The notes beneath the pieces are model-generated. The model was not told the DNA's origin and made no database searches. It was given only the letters and a program-made list of their open reading frames with translations. A stretch of 64,000 nt of DNA from Echinicola arenosa (lineage in GTDB: Bacteria; Bacteroidota; Bacteroidia; Cytophagales; Cyclobacteriaceae), in NCBI RefSeq assembly GCF_014841125.1, contig NZ_JACYTQ010000006.1:235829-299828 (forward strand), written 5' to 3'. Positions 8,500 to 16,211 of this stretch are shown here, in pieces; position 1 is the first letter of the stretch, and each line of letters opens with the position of its first letter. A program made the position numbers and the translations under genes.

Positions 8500-9258
8500 A
8501 TGTATTATAGAGATCAAATGGAAAGGGAGGTTTGGATAGAGAAAATCCCCAAAAGGATTATTTCATTGGTACCATCTCAAACGGAGCTTTTATTGGATCT
8601 TGGGCTGGAAGATAGGCTGGTGGGAGTGACTAAATTTTGTATTCATCCTTCTCGTATAAAACAAGAGAAAAAGATAATAGGTGGTACTAAGCAGTTTCGT
8701 TTTGATGTGATTAAGGAACTTCGTCCAGATTTGATTATTGGGAATAAAGAAGAGAATTACAAAGAAGGAATTGAGAGGTTGGCCAAAGATTATCCGGTTT
8801 GGATGAGTGATGTTTTCAAACTCGAGGATGCTTTAGAAATGATAAGAGAAGTCGGGCTGATAACAGGAAAAGAACAGGAAGCTTACATTATTGCCAAAAA
8901 TTTAACTGAAAAGTTTAAACAGACTTTCCCTCAAAGAGGTACAGCAGTGTATTTGATTTGGCAAGATCCTATCATGGTGGCAGGGAAGAATACGTTTATC
9001 AACGATATGATGGGGAAAGCGGGTTTTAAAAACCCAATCGAAGAAGAACGTTATCCTTCTATTTCATTGAAAGAGCTCATTTCACTAGACCCTGATTATG
9101 TTTTGCTAAGCTCGGAGCCCTTTCCCTTTAAGGAAAAACACATGGGTTTTTATAGGACAGCAATACCAAGGGCAAGAGTGAAACTGGTGGATGGAGAAAT
9201 GTTTTCTTGGTATGGAACAAGACTGTTACAGGCTCCAGAGTATTTCAAATCAATCTAA
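8500..9258 (+). CDS. BtuF-like periplasmic-binding-fold protein without signal peptide
   Basis: The 252-residue protein has the TroA/BtuF class III substrate-binding fold: RIISLVPSQTELLLDLGLEDRLVGVT at the start of lobe 1, LRPDLIIG, then a long linking helix region and a second lobe with GKNTFINDMMGKAGFKNP and LDPDYVLLSSEPFPF. Homologues bind cobalamin or iron chelates for an ABC importer in the periplasm. This protein begins MYYRDQMEREVWIEK and has no signal peptide or lipobox, and no permease or ATPase is adjacent. It may act in the cytoplasm, for example in corrinoid handling. Confidence 0.8.
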   Translation: MYYRDQMEREVWIEKIPKRIISLVPSQTELLLDLGLEDRLVGVTKFCIHPSRIKQEKKIIGGTKQFRFDVIKELRPDLIIGNKEENYKEGIERLAKDYPVWMSDVFKLEDALEMIREVGLITGKEQEAYIIAKNLTEKFKQTFPQRGTAVYLIWQDPIMVAGKNTFINDMMGKAGFKNPIEEERYPSISLKELISLDPDYVLLSSEPFPFKEKHMGFYRTAIPRARVKLVDGEMFSWYGTRLLQAPEYFKSI

Positions 9259-9268
9259 CAGTCATCCA

Positions 9269-10123
9269 TTATTTTTTCAGATCCAAAATGTTTCCAATTT
9301 GATTGGTATTTTTCATTTTATCGAAAAGCTCTTCGTATTCATCATTGACTAAATTATCACGGAAATCGATCAGATTTTTTATGTAACCATTTAGGGCTTC
9401 TAGAATATTTGTTTTGTTCTCCTGCATAATCGGTGTCCACATATCGGGGGAGCTTTTGGCTAATCGAACAGTGGAAGCGAAGCCACTTCCGGCCATATTG
9501 AAAATGTTTTTGTCATTTTCCATTTTGTCCAAAACTGTTTTGCCTAGCATAAAGGAACTGATGTGGGAAAGGTGTGAAACAAAGGCCAGTTGATTGTCAT
9601 GATCGTGAGGTTCCATAAACCTAATTTTCATGTTAAGCGCTTCAAATATTTCATAGGCTTTAGCTTTGAGTTGAAGGTCAGTTTTTTCCAGCTCACATAA
9701 AATCATGATTTTGTTGAGAAGCAAGTCCGGAAGAGCTGCTGCAGGTCCAGAGTATTCCGTGCCAGCAATTGGATGAGCAGCCAAGTAGTTTTGTCTTTTG
9801 GGGTGTAGGCTAATTGCTTTGCAAATTTCCTCTTTGGTTGAGCCAAAATCCATGACTAAAGTCTCGGGTTGGATTTCATCCAGGATTTTTTGAAGGAGTG
9901 GACTGATGGTATGTACCGGCGTTGCGATGATGATGATGTCCGCACCCTGCGGGTGATGGTCCGATTTTTCATCAATAATACCCAAGGAAATCGCTTCATC
10001 TAGGTGCGTAGGATTTCTGTCTGTTCCGCTTATTTTAACGGATGGAAAGGCTTTTTTAATCCCTAAAGCAAATGAGCCACCTAAAAGTCCTAATCCAATG
10101 ATGTGTATTTTTTTTAGCTCCAT
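9269..10123 (-). CDS. tyrA: Prephenate dehydrogenase
   Basis: This 284-residue enzyme oxidatively decarboxylates prephenate to 4-hydroxyphenylpyruvate, the tyrosine branch. The NAD-binding GLGLLGG motif is at residues 10-16. The conserved catalytic region reads AAHPIAGTEYSGP, with His117. There is no chorismate mutase or ACT domain, so it is the monofunctional, compact form. It is last in the pheA-aminotransferase-tyrA group and starts 18 bases after the aminotransferase stop. Confidence 0.95.
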   Translation of the reverse strand: MELKKIHIIGLGLLGGSFALGIKKAFPSVKISGTDRNPTHLDEAISLGIIDEKSDHHPQGADIIIIATPVHTISPLLQKILDEIQPETLVMDFGSTKEEICKAISLHPKRQNYLAAHPIAGTEYSGPAAALPDLLLNKIMILCELEKTDLQLKAKAYEIFEALNMKIRFMEPHDHDNQLAFVSHLSHISSFMLGKTVLDKMENDKNIFNMAGSGFASTVRLAKSSPDMWTPIMQENKTNILEALNGYIKNLIDFRDNLVNDEYEELFDKMKNTNQIGNILDLKK

Positions 10124-10141
10124 ATTGTTTTGTTTTACAGA

Positions 10142-11302
10142 CTATTTATTCCAAGATATATTGATACGATCCAAAGCTTCCTGTATGGTGTCCTCAGGCA
10201 CACATAAGGAAAACCTAATATAACCATGGCCATTACTTCCAAAAATATCACCGGGAGTGATGAAAATATGGTTTTCATAAAGCAGTTTGTCCACCAAGGC
10301 CATCGGATCGGTTTTATCAGCTAATTTGGCCCAAACAAACATGCCAGCACTTTCTTTTTCGCAAATAGCACCTACTCTTTCAGCTAATTTCCAGACAAGT
10401 TCTCTACGTTTTTGATAAATACTGTCCATTTGGTCAAACCAACTACTTTCCAAATTTAGGGCGGCAATGGCTCCTGCTTGAATTCCCAAAAACATGCCTG
10501 AGTCCATGTTGCTTTTTACTTTTAAAACTTCCTTAAGGTAATTGACTTGGCCGCAAAGAAACCCTACGCGCCAACCGGGCATATTGAAAGTTTTGCTTAG
10601 GGAATTAAGCTCTAAAGCAATATCTTTAGCTCCTTCGATGGAAAGGATGCTAAAAGGTTTTTCTGTAAGGATAAAGCTGTAAGGATTGTCATTGACCAAT
10701 AGGATTTGGTGGTCCTTAGCAAAATCTACTAGTTTCTTTAAGATTTCAATATTGGCTGTTGCCCCAGTGGGCATATGGGGGTAGTTGACCCACATTAGTT
10801 TGATTCCTTCCTCTGCCAGTTTATTTAACTGATCAAAGTCAGGGAGCCAACGACTATCACCCTTTAAATCGTAATACATAGCTCTAGCACCTACCAATTC
10901 AGTGACAGACGAATATGTCGGATAGCCGGGATTTGGGATCAAGACCTTATCTCCAGGGTTTAAGTAAGCCATTGAAATATGCATGATGGCTTCCTTGGAC
11001 CCCATCATGGGAAGTATTTCATCCACAGGAGATAAAGTGGTGTCGTAATATTTTTGGTAAAAAGCAGCAATGGACTCCCGGAGTGCGGGGCTGCCTTGAT
11101 AGCTTTGATAGCCATGGGATGTTTCCATTTGGCTGGTGCTATTTAATGCCTCAATTACACTTGGGTGGGGAGGCAAGTCTGGGCTGCCAATTCCCATATT
11201 GATAATTGGGTGACCTTCTGCTTTTAGTTTGGCAACTTCTCGGAGCTTTTTAGAAAAATAATATTCTTTAACTTGGTTTAGTCTTTCTGCGGGCTTGATC
11301 AT
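10142..11302 (-). CDS. Class I PLP aminotransferase, probably aromatic
   Basis: This 386-residue fold-type I aminotransferase has its PLP lysine in NSLSKTFNMPGWRVGF (Lys237). Substrate-loop motifs are NPGYPTY and NYPHMPTG, and the C-terminal substrate Arg lies in GYIRFSL. The sequence resembles the AspC/DapL-like group. Lying between pheA (6 bases upstream) and tyrA, it very likely transaminates phenylpyruvate and 4-hydroxyphenylpyruvate to Phe and Tyr. That specificity is inferred from context. Confidence 0.9.
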   Translation of the reverse strand: MIKPAERLNQVKEYYFSKKLREVAKLKAEGHPIINMGIGSPDLPPHPSVIEALNSTSQMETSHGYQSYQGSPALRESIAAFYQKYYDTTLSPVDEILPMMGSKEAIMHISMAYLNPGDKVLIPNPGYPTYSSVTELVGARAMYYDLKGDSRWLPDFDQLNKLAEEGIKLMWVNYPHMPTGATANIEILKKLVDFAKDHQILLVNDNPYSFILTEKPFSILSIEGAKDIALELNSLSKTFNMPGWRVGFLCGQVNYLKEVLKVKSNMDSGMFLGIQAGAIAALNLESSWFDQMDSIYQKRRELVWKLAERVGAICEKESAGMFVWAKLADKTDPMALVDKLLYENHIFITPGDIFGSNGHGYIRFSLCVPEDTIQEALDRINISWNK

Positions 11303-11308
11303 GGTAGG

Positions 11309-12142
11309 TTATTTAGTGCTTTTATACTCTCCCAAAACTTTGATTTTATGGCCTCTGTTGGTGAGGATCTCGATTGTTTCATGATAGTCTTTAATATTGT
11401 TGAATATCATATCAATAAAAAAAGCATAATTCCAAGGTTCATCTATAACAGGGAGTGACTGGATTTTGGAGAGGTCCAGATTGTGCTCACTCATTGTAGT
11501 CAGTACTTTAGCTAGGCTTCCAGGTTCATTTTTAATGATCAGTTTGATTGAAGCTTTGTCGAAAGAGCTGTTTTCACTAGCCTTGTTTTCCTTTTGGACA
11601 ATACAAAACCTTGTAAAGTTATTTTTGATCGTCTGTATGTCAGAAGCCAGAATGTCCAATTGGTAGAATTCGGCAGCTGATTTCCCGGCAATCGCGCCGA
11701 CACCTTTTAGTTTTTCATCATTAATGGTTTTGGCTACCGCAGCAGTGTCAAGATCCTCAATCAATTTGATGTGGGGATAATGTTCAAAGAAAGCTTTGCA
11801 TTGCAATAAAGCCATTGGGTGGGAGCGTACCTCTTTGATATCTTCAATACTTTGACCCTTCAATGCCATCAGTTGGTGGGCGATGGGAAGATAAAATTCC
11901 CCAATGATGCTGAGGTTGTTTCTGTCCATCAAATCATAATTGGGAAGGATGGCTCCAGCAATAGAGTTTTCCAAAGCTAATACCCCAATATCAGCTTCCT
12001 CATTGATAATTTTTCGCACTAATTCGGAAAAGCTCAAACATTCTATGACATTGATTTCAGAACCAAATTTGTTTAGTGCTACTTGATAGTGGTAGGATCC
12101 TTTGATGCCTTGAATGGCTACTCGTTGTTGTGGAGATTTCAA
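11309..12142 (-). CDS. pheA: Prephenate dehydratase with ACT domain
   Basis: The 277-residue protein has a dehydratase domain (about 1-185) carrying the catalytic TRF motif (177-179), and an ACT domain (about 198-270). It makes phenylpyruvate from prephenate. The start is TTG: no ATG occurs nearby and the conserved core begins at once (RVAIQGIKGSYHY). Of the two usual phenylalanine-binding motifs of the ACT domain, GALV is GSLA (208-211) and ESRP has become QSLP (228-231), so feedback by Phe may differ. It is followed 6 bases later by the aminotransferase. Confidence 0.94.
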   Translation of the reverse strand: MKSPQQRVAIQGIKGSYHYQVALNKFGSEINVIECLSFSELVRKIINEEADIGVLALENSIAGAILPNYDLMDRNNLSIIGEFYLPIAHQLMALKGQSIEDIKEVRSHPMALLQCKAFFEHYPHIKLIEDLDTAAVAKTINDEKLKGVGAIAGKSAAEFYQLDILASDIQTIKNNFTRFCIVQKENKASENSSFDKASIKLIIKNEPGSLAKVLTTMSEHNLDLSKIQSLPVIDEPWNYAFFIDMIFNNIKDYHETIEILTNRGHKIKVLGEYKSTK

Positions 12143-12242
12143 TTTTGTGGAGGTTAGGTCAAGTGTTAGAATTGTCCTGTGTAATTAGATCAGTCCATGC
12201 AAAATATCAATAGATTGACTTTTACTAGAATGGTTCCTGTGG

Positions 12243-12281
12243 GGAAAATAAAAGCTGTCCACATTTGATAGACAGCTTTTA
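12243..12281 (-). terminator. Terminator after aroA
   Basis: On the minus strand the stem AAAAGCTGTC / GACAGCTTTT (12250-12259 and 12271-12280) with an 11-nt loop is followed by TTTTATTTT. It begins 6 bases after the aroA stop and separates the aro genes from pheA, which starts about 100 bases on. Partial read-through or a separate pheA promoter are both possible. Confidence 0.75.
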
Positions 12282-12286
12282 AGTAT

Positions 12287-13498
12287 TTACAAAACGCCCA
12301 CCAGTTCGCAATGTTTCCAAAAGCTTGGATAGGATTTGTTGACTACTTCTTTGTCTTCAATGATGACTTTCGTTTTGGTGGCTAAAGGCATAAATGCCAT
12401 GGCCATTCTGTGGTCATCATAGGTGTGAATGGTTACTGTTTCAGGAATACCTGTGGATGGAATAAGTGTAAACACTTCGTTTTCTTCTTCCACTAATTGG
12501 GCATTGAATTTGGCCAGCTCTTGCTGAAGAGCATAAATCCTGTCCGTCTCTTTGATCCTTAGGCTTTCCAGTCCTGTGAATTTACTTTTTTGCCCAATGA
12601 TAGCACAGGTCACTGCAACTGTTTGGGCCAGGTCTGGGCAATGGGTAAAGTCAAATTCCTGAAGACCGGTAACTGGCTTTTTGGTGAGTTGTATTCCTTC
12701 ATTGGTGAATTCACTTTGAACGCCCAATTTGTCCATGATGTCTACGACTTTTGAGTCTCCTTGAAGGCTGTCTTTTTTGAGACCTTTTAGGAACAATGAG
12801 CCTTTTTCAGCACAGGCCAAAAGACTGAACCAATAGCTGGCTCCTGACCAATCGCTTTCCACTGCAAAGGCTGTGTTTTTATAAGATTGGTGAGGTACAT
12901 TAATGATATTATCATGGAAAGTATATTGGATACCAAACTGTTTCATCAGCTCCAGTGTCATTTCAATATAAGTCCTTGATCCAATTTTTCCGGTTAGCTC
13001 CAAAGTCAACCCTTTGGGAAGCAGGGGGGCATTCATCAATAAAGCAGAAATATACTGGCTGCTTACGTCTCCACGGATTTTGACATGATCGGTGAGTTGC
13101 TCAGAAAAGCCTTGGGTTTCCAATGGAGGGTATCCCTCTTTCCCTTTGTATTTGATTTTAGCTCCAATATTTCTAAGTGCGTCCACCAATATGCCAATTG
13201 GTCTTTCACACATTCTAGGAGTGCCTGTCAGCGTTTTTTTTCTATTTGACAAAGCGGCATAAGCGGTTAAAAAACGCATGGTGGTACCAGCGTCCAAGAC
13301 ATCCAAAATCTCAGGATCTTCTCGAAGAAGTCTGATCATGGTTTGGGTATCCCTTGCTTCTGCCAAATTGGAGATATCGTTTTCTCCCTCTGTAAGCGCA
13401 TCAATGATCAATACCCTGTTGCTTTCGCTTTTTGAGGAAGGCAATGGGATAGTGACCTCACCAAAACCTGGTTTAGGCGCTAATGTTATATTGTTCAT
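12287..13498 (-). CDS. aroA: 3-phosphoshikimate 1-carboxyvinyltransferase (EPSP synthase)
   Basis: This 403-residue enzyme joins phosphoenolpyruvate to shikimate-3-phosphate, the sixth step of the shikimate pathway. Motifs visible include LPSSKSESNRVLIIDAL near residue 20, DAGTTMRFLTAY (the PEP-binding loop), GDVSSQYISALLM, SDWSGASYWF and the C-terminal RIKETDRI and DDHRMAM. It is somewhat shorter than E. coli AroA (427). The start overlaps the aroB end by four bases, indicating translational coupling. Confidence 0.95.
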   Translation of the reverse strand: MNNITLAPKPGFGEVTIPLPSSKSESNRVLIIDALTEGENDISNLAEARDTQTMIRLLREDPEILDVLDAGTTMRFLTAYAALSNRKKTLTGTPRMCERPIGILVDALRNIGAKIKYKGKEGYPPLETQGFSEQLTDHVKIRGDVSSQYISALLMNAPLLPKGLTLELTGKIGSRTYIEMTLELMKQFGIQYTFHDNIINVPHQSYKNTAFAVESDWSGASYWFSLLACAEKGSLFLKGLKKDSLQGDSKVVDIMDKLGVQSEFTNEGIQLTKKPVTGLQEFDFTHCPDLAQTVAVTCAIIGQKSKFTGLESLRIKETDRIYALQQELAKFNAQLVEEENEVFTLIPSTGIPETVTIHTYDDHRMAMAFMPLATKTKVIIEDKEVVNKSYPSFWKHCELVGVL

Positions 13499-14532
13499 GG
13501 ATGTTGAGCGTTGTAAAAATTTAGGGATTCAATGATGTCATCAAGGCTAACGGCAATATTGTAATCGCACTCTCCTATTTTTTTCAAGAGAGAACAATTG
13601 ATGGTCTTTCCATCATTTTTCTTGTCTTGGAAGCACAGTTGAGCAATGGCATCGAGGTCTTCCTTAGGGATTTCAACTTTGCCAAATATTCCCAAAAGGG
13701 TTTCGATAATGGTATCAAGTTCATCTTTGGGAAGTCTAATGTGCTGATGGGATAAATAGGCCTCAGCAATCATTCCAATGGCTATTGCTTCTCCGTGCAG
13801 AAGGTGCCTCTCTGTGTCAAGATAAAAGGACTCCACTGCATGACCAACAGTGTGACCAAAGTTGAGGATTTTTCTTAACCCTTCTTCTTTTGGGTCTTTG
13901 TTGACCACATCTTTTTTGATGTAAACCGATTTTTCAATAATGTCTTTCCAGGCTTGGGTTTCCCAATTATGTAGCTTTAGACTTCTGAAGTAATTCTCGT
14001 TTTTGATCAGTCCATGTTTGATGACTTCCGCGTAACCAGATCTAAGTTCCGGTAGGGGTAAAGTCTTCAAAAAAGCATCAGAGATAATTACAGTTTCTGG
14101 TTCATTGAATACTCCAATGTGGTTTTTGAATCCGTTGAAATCAATGCCAAGCTTACCGCCCACACTGGCATCTACTTGTGAAAGGAGAGAGGTGGGGATA
14201 TTGATGAATTTTACGCCACGCTTGTAGGTGCTGGCACAAAATCCACCCATATCTCCAGTAACTCCACCTCCTAGATTGATGATCAGTGATTTTCTGTCAA
14301 ATCCGCAATCTGTCATCCATTGCCAAATGTCCTTGCAGGTGTCCAGGTTTTTATTGATTTCTCCTGCTTCAAACTGAAAATGTTCGTGAGGAGGAAGTGT
14401 TTCCTGAACTAATGGATAACAAGCTTGATAGGTATTACTATCTGCTATAAGACCTAATTTGGAAAAGCTCTTGCTTTTAAGATACCTTTCCAAGTCGGTT
14501 GCTATTTGCGATGAGAAAATGATTGATTCCAA
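13495..14532 (-). CDS. aroB: 3-dehydroquinate synthase
   Basis: This 345-residue enzyme converts DAHP to 3-dehydroquinate, the second step of the pathway. It carries GGGVTGDMGGFCASTYKRG, IPTSLLSQVDASVGGK and the metal-binding NFGHTVGHAVES. It uses NAD and a divalent metal. It lies 31 bases downstream of the fused DAHP synthase/chorismate mutase gene and overlaps aroA by four bases, so the three form one unit under the attenuator. Confidence 0.95.
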   Translation of the reverse strand: MESIIFSSQIATDLERYLKSKSFSKLGLIADSNTYQACYPLVQETLPPHEHFQFEAGEINKNLDTCKDIWQWMTDCGFDRKSLIINLGGGVTGDMGGFCASTYKRGVKFINIPTSLLSQVDASVGGKLGIDFNGFKNHIGVFNEPETVIISDAFLKTLPLPELRSGYAEVIKHGLIKNENYFRSLKLHNWETQAWKDIIEKSVYIKKDVVNKDPKEEGLRKILNFGHTVGHAVESFYLDTERHLLHGEAIAIGMIAEAYLSHQHIRLPKDELDTIIETLLGIFGKVEIPKEDLDAIAQLCFQDKKNDGKTINCSLLKKIGECDYNIAVSLDDIIESLNFYNAQHP

Positions 14533-14563
14533 GGGATTTTATTTATTTACAAATATAAATTAC

Positions 14564-15667
14564 TTAGGCATCTTTTTTTACTGGATCGCCTGATCTAAGC
14601 TGTTTTTCTTGTCTTTTTACAGACTCCTCATGAATAGTGAAAAGCAACTCCTTCATGAATTTTTCGCTTAGTCCTTTCGCCACACCTTTATCGGTTCTGG
14701 AGTCCATCACTTGTTTCCATCTGTCAGATTGAAATACCGTTAATTTGTGCTCTCTCTTATGTGAACCGATTTGGTCAATAACTGAGAATCTTTCAACCAA
14801 AAGATCGATTAACTGATCGTCCAAATGGTCAACAGCTGTTCTTAGGTCGCTAAGTCTTTCGCTTGGTTTTTCGGCACCCAAAGTGCTTTTGAAATCGATT
14901 TTAGAAAGAATATCTTTTAGTTGAGCAGGTGTAACTTGTTGTTTGGCATCACTCCATGCATTATCAGGATCATGGTGGGTTTCAATCATCAAGCCATCCA
15001 AGCCAAAGTTGATGGCTCTTTGAGAAACTTCTAGAATACCATCTCTTTTGCCTACAATGTGACTTGGATCATTGATCACTTCCATTCCTTTCCATTCTCT
15101 CTTAAGGTGGATAGGCATCGACCAGTTAGGTTTGTTTCTGAATCGCTTATCATATGCATCACTGAAACCTCTGTGAATGGCTGCAAGCTTGTTGATTCCC
15201 ACAGCGTGAAGTCTTTCCAGAGCACCGATCCACAATTGAAGGTCAGGATTCATTGGGTTTTTGACCATAACAGGGATATCAGTTCCTCGTAGCGCTTCGG
15301 CGATTTCCTGAACGGCAAAAGGGTTGACAGTTGTTCTGGCACCAATCCAAAGCACATCAACCTTGTGTTTTAAGGCCAATTCAACGTGGGCAGTATTACC
15401 AACTTCGGTAGTGATAGGGATATTAAGATGATGCCTGACAATCTCCATCCATTTAAGTCCGTCTTCACCAATGCCTTCGAAGCTTCCTGGTCTAGTTCTT
15501 GGTTTCCAGATTCCAGCACGGAAAATTGAAGGAATGATATTTTCCTTTTTCATTTCTAGGCAAACTTTTTCTACCTGCTCTGGAGTTTCAGCGCTACAAG
15601 GTCCGGCGATGATCGTGTGACCTTTTAGGCCTAAGCCCCATTCTGACGTTTTTAAGTGATCTTTCAT
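14564..15667 (-). CDS. Bifunctional DAHP synthase / chorismate mutase
   Basis: The 367-residue fusion has a type I-beta DAHP synthase domain (about 1-262; TIIAGPCSAET, FRAGIWKPRTRPGSFEG, NDPSHIVG) followed by an AroQ-type chorismate mutase domain (about 272-360; LRTAVDHLDDQLIDLLVERF, then IGSHKREHK). It makes the first committed shikimate intermediate and also converts chorismate to prephenate. In fused enzymes of this class the mutase domain also serves as a feedback sensor. The gene heads the operon and is preceded by a complete leader-peptide attenuator, so expression should follow Phe/Tyr-tRNA charging. Confidence 0.95.
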   Translation of the reverse strand: MKDHLKTSEWGLGLKGHTIIAGPCSAETPEQVEKVCLEMKKENIIPSIFRAGIWKPRTRPGSFEGIGEDGLKWMEIVRHHLNIPITTEVGNTAHVELALKHKVDVLWIGARTTVNPFAVQEIAEALRGTDIPVMVKNPMNPDLQLWIGALERLHAVGINKLAAIHRGFSDAYDKRFRNKPNWSMPIHLKREWKGMEVINDPSHIVGKRDGILEVSQRAINFGLDGLMIETHHDPDNAWSDAKQQVTPAQLKDILSKIDFKSTLGAEKPSERLSDLRTAVDHLDDQLIDLLVERFSVIDQIGSHKREHKLTVFQSDRWKQVMDSRTDKGVAKGLSEKFMKELLFTIHEESVKRQEKQLRSGDPVKKDA

Positions 15668-15686
15668 TTTGTTATTTGATTGAAAT

Positions 15687-15721
15687 AAAAAAGCCCGACT
15701 CTTTCGAATCGGGCTTTTTAA
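15687..15721 (-). terminator. Attenuator terminator of the aromatic operon
   Basis: On the minus strand a 9-base-pair stem GCCCGATTC / GAGTCGGGC is capped by a GAAA tetraloop. It is extended by an A-run pairing with the T-run and ends in six T. It lies 16 bases after the leader-peptide stop and about 20 bases before the DAHP synthase ATG. Its 5' arm also pairs perfectly with an upstream antiterminator segment, which marks it as a regulated terminator. Confidence 0.9.
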
Positions 15722-15822
15722 GTTTATGTATGAATTTTATTTTTTATCCAGACAATAAGCAGCTCCGATTCGACCTTGAGGACGAAAGTAAAAAAAGAAA
15801 AAGATAAAATATGTTGCTGCTT
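15704..15822 (-). promoter_or_regulatory. Alternative RNA pairings of the aromatic attenuator
   Basis: Three mutually competing pairings are seen on the minus strand. Segment 1, AAGCAGC (15816-15822), pairs with GCTGCTT (15757-15763) in segment 2. Segment 2 also contains TCGAATCGG (15765-15773), perfectly complementary to CCGATTCGA (15704-15712) in the terminator 5' arm, extendable to 11 pairs with one bulge. The terminator is the 3:4 pairing. A ribosome stalled at the Phe/Tyr codons would cover segment 1, free segment 2 to pair with segment 3, and prevent termination. Confidence 0.8.
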
Positions 15823-15832
15823 GTTTAATCAT
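15737..15832 (-). CDS. Phe/Tyr-rich attenuation leader peptide
   Basis: A 31-codon reading frame begins MIKQAAT and continues YFIFFFFYF (residues 8-16), then ends AAYCLDKK before TAA. It has six Phe and three Tyr codons, seven of the eight core ones in nine consecutive positions with one Ile. It precedes the regulated terminator and the DAHP synthase/chorismate mutase gene. This is the design of pheL-type leaders of Gammaproteobacteria. The peptide itself probably has no function beyond letting the ribosome sense charged tRNA-Phe and tRNA-Tyr. The second half encodes the antiterminator RNA segment. Confidence 0.85.
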   Translation of the reverse strand: MIKQAATYFIFFFFYFRPQGRIGAAYCLDKK

Positions 15833-15837
15833 GGTTT

Positions 15838-15869
15838 CAAAATTAGGATGTGGAAATTTAAAAAACAAT
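15838..15869 (-). promoter_or_regulatory. Putative promoter of the aromatic operon leader
   Basis: On the minus strand TAATTTTG (15838-15845) is a perfect -7 element, with ATTG (15866-15869) 20 nt upstream as a near -33 element. The leader ATG follows the -7 box after only five bases, so the transcript would start at or next to the AUG, giving a leaderless message. Confidence 0.5.
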
Positions 15870-16186
15870 AAAAACTAAATTATTTTTTTGTGAATTCAGT
15901 ATTTCTTAATTGTGTTCTGTTCTGAGAGATATAATATGAAAGGATGTGGCTTTTTTGCGGTATTTTATTTGGTGTAAAAAGGTGTTTTTTTTAAAAATGC
16001 AAAAACAAATTTTGTGTGTTTTTTTCGGGAAAATATGCATAAAATTCTTTGATTCAATATTACATTCGCGGACTGAGATTACTCAGTGGAAATTAGAGAG
16101 TTGGTGGCATGTCGATCATAGAGCTTGGCAGGCTTCTTGTTCAATATAAATAAGGATTAAAAACAGCGTCTGAAGACGTTTTTTTA

Positions 16187-16194
16187 TATATTTG
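16187..16194 (+). promoter_or_regulatory. Putative -7 element of the proline dehydrogenase gene
   Basis: TATATTTG is a perfect match to TAnnTTTG and lies 17 bases before the ATG. No TTTG is seen at -33, where the short hairpin with a T-run sits instead. Confidence 0.5.
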
Positions 16195-16211
16195 CACCTT
16201 GATTCAAAACG

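Larger units (their letters stand above)
15833..16211. other. 379-base divergent intergenic region
   Basis: The region holds the leader promoter on the minus strand and the proline dehydrogenase promoter on the plus strand. A T-rich middle shows no gene. On the plus strand a hairpin ACTGAG-ATTA-CTCAGT (16072-16087) and a short CGTC-TGAA-GACG hairpin with seven T (16067-16085) lie before the putA -7 box; they may bound a short RNA. Confidence 0.5.

Noticed and set aside
12143..12249. Second attenuator before pheA
   Set aside because: The hairpin there directly follows the aroA stop and no leader peptide with Phe or Tyr codons lies between it and pheA; the only ATG opens a two-codon frame.
16040..16190. 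SRP (4.5S) RNA or tRNA-like structure before proline dehydrogenase
   Set aside because: The hairpins are short and the conserved GGAAGG/AGCAGCC core of SRP RNA and any cloverleaf are absent.
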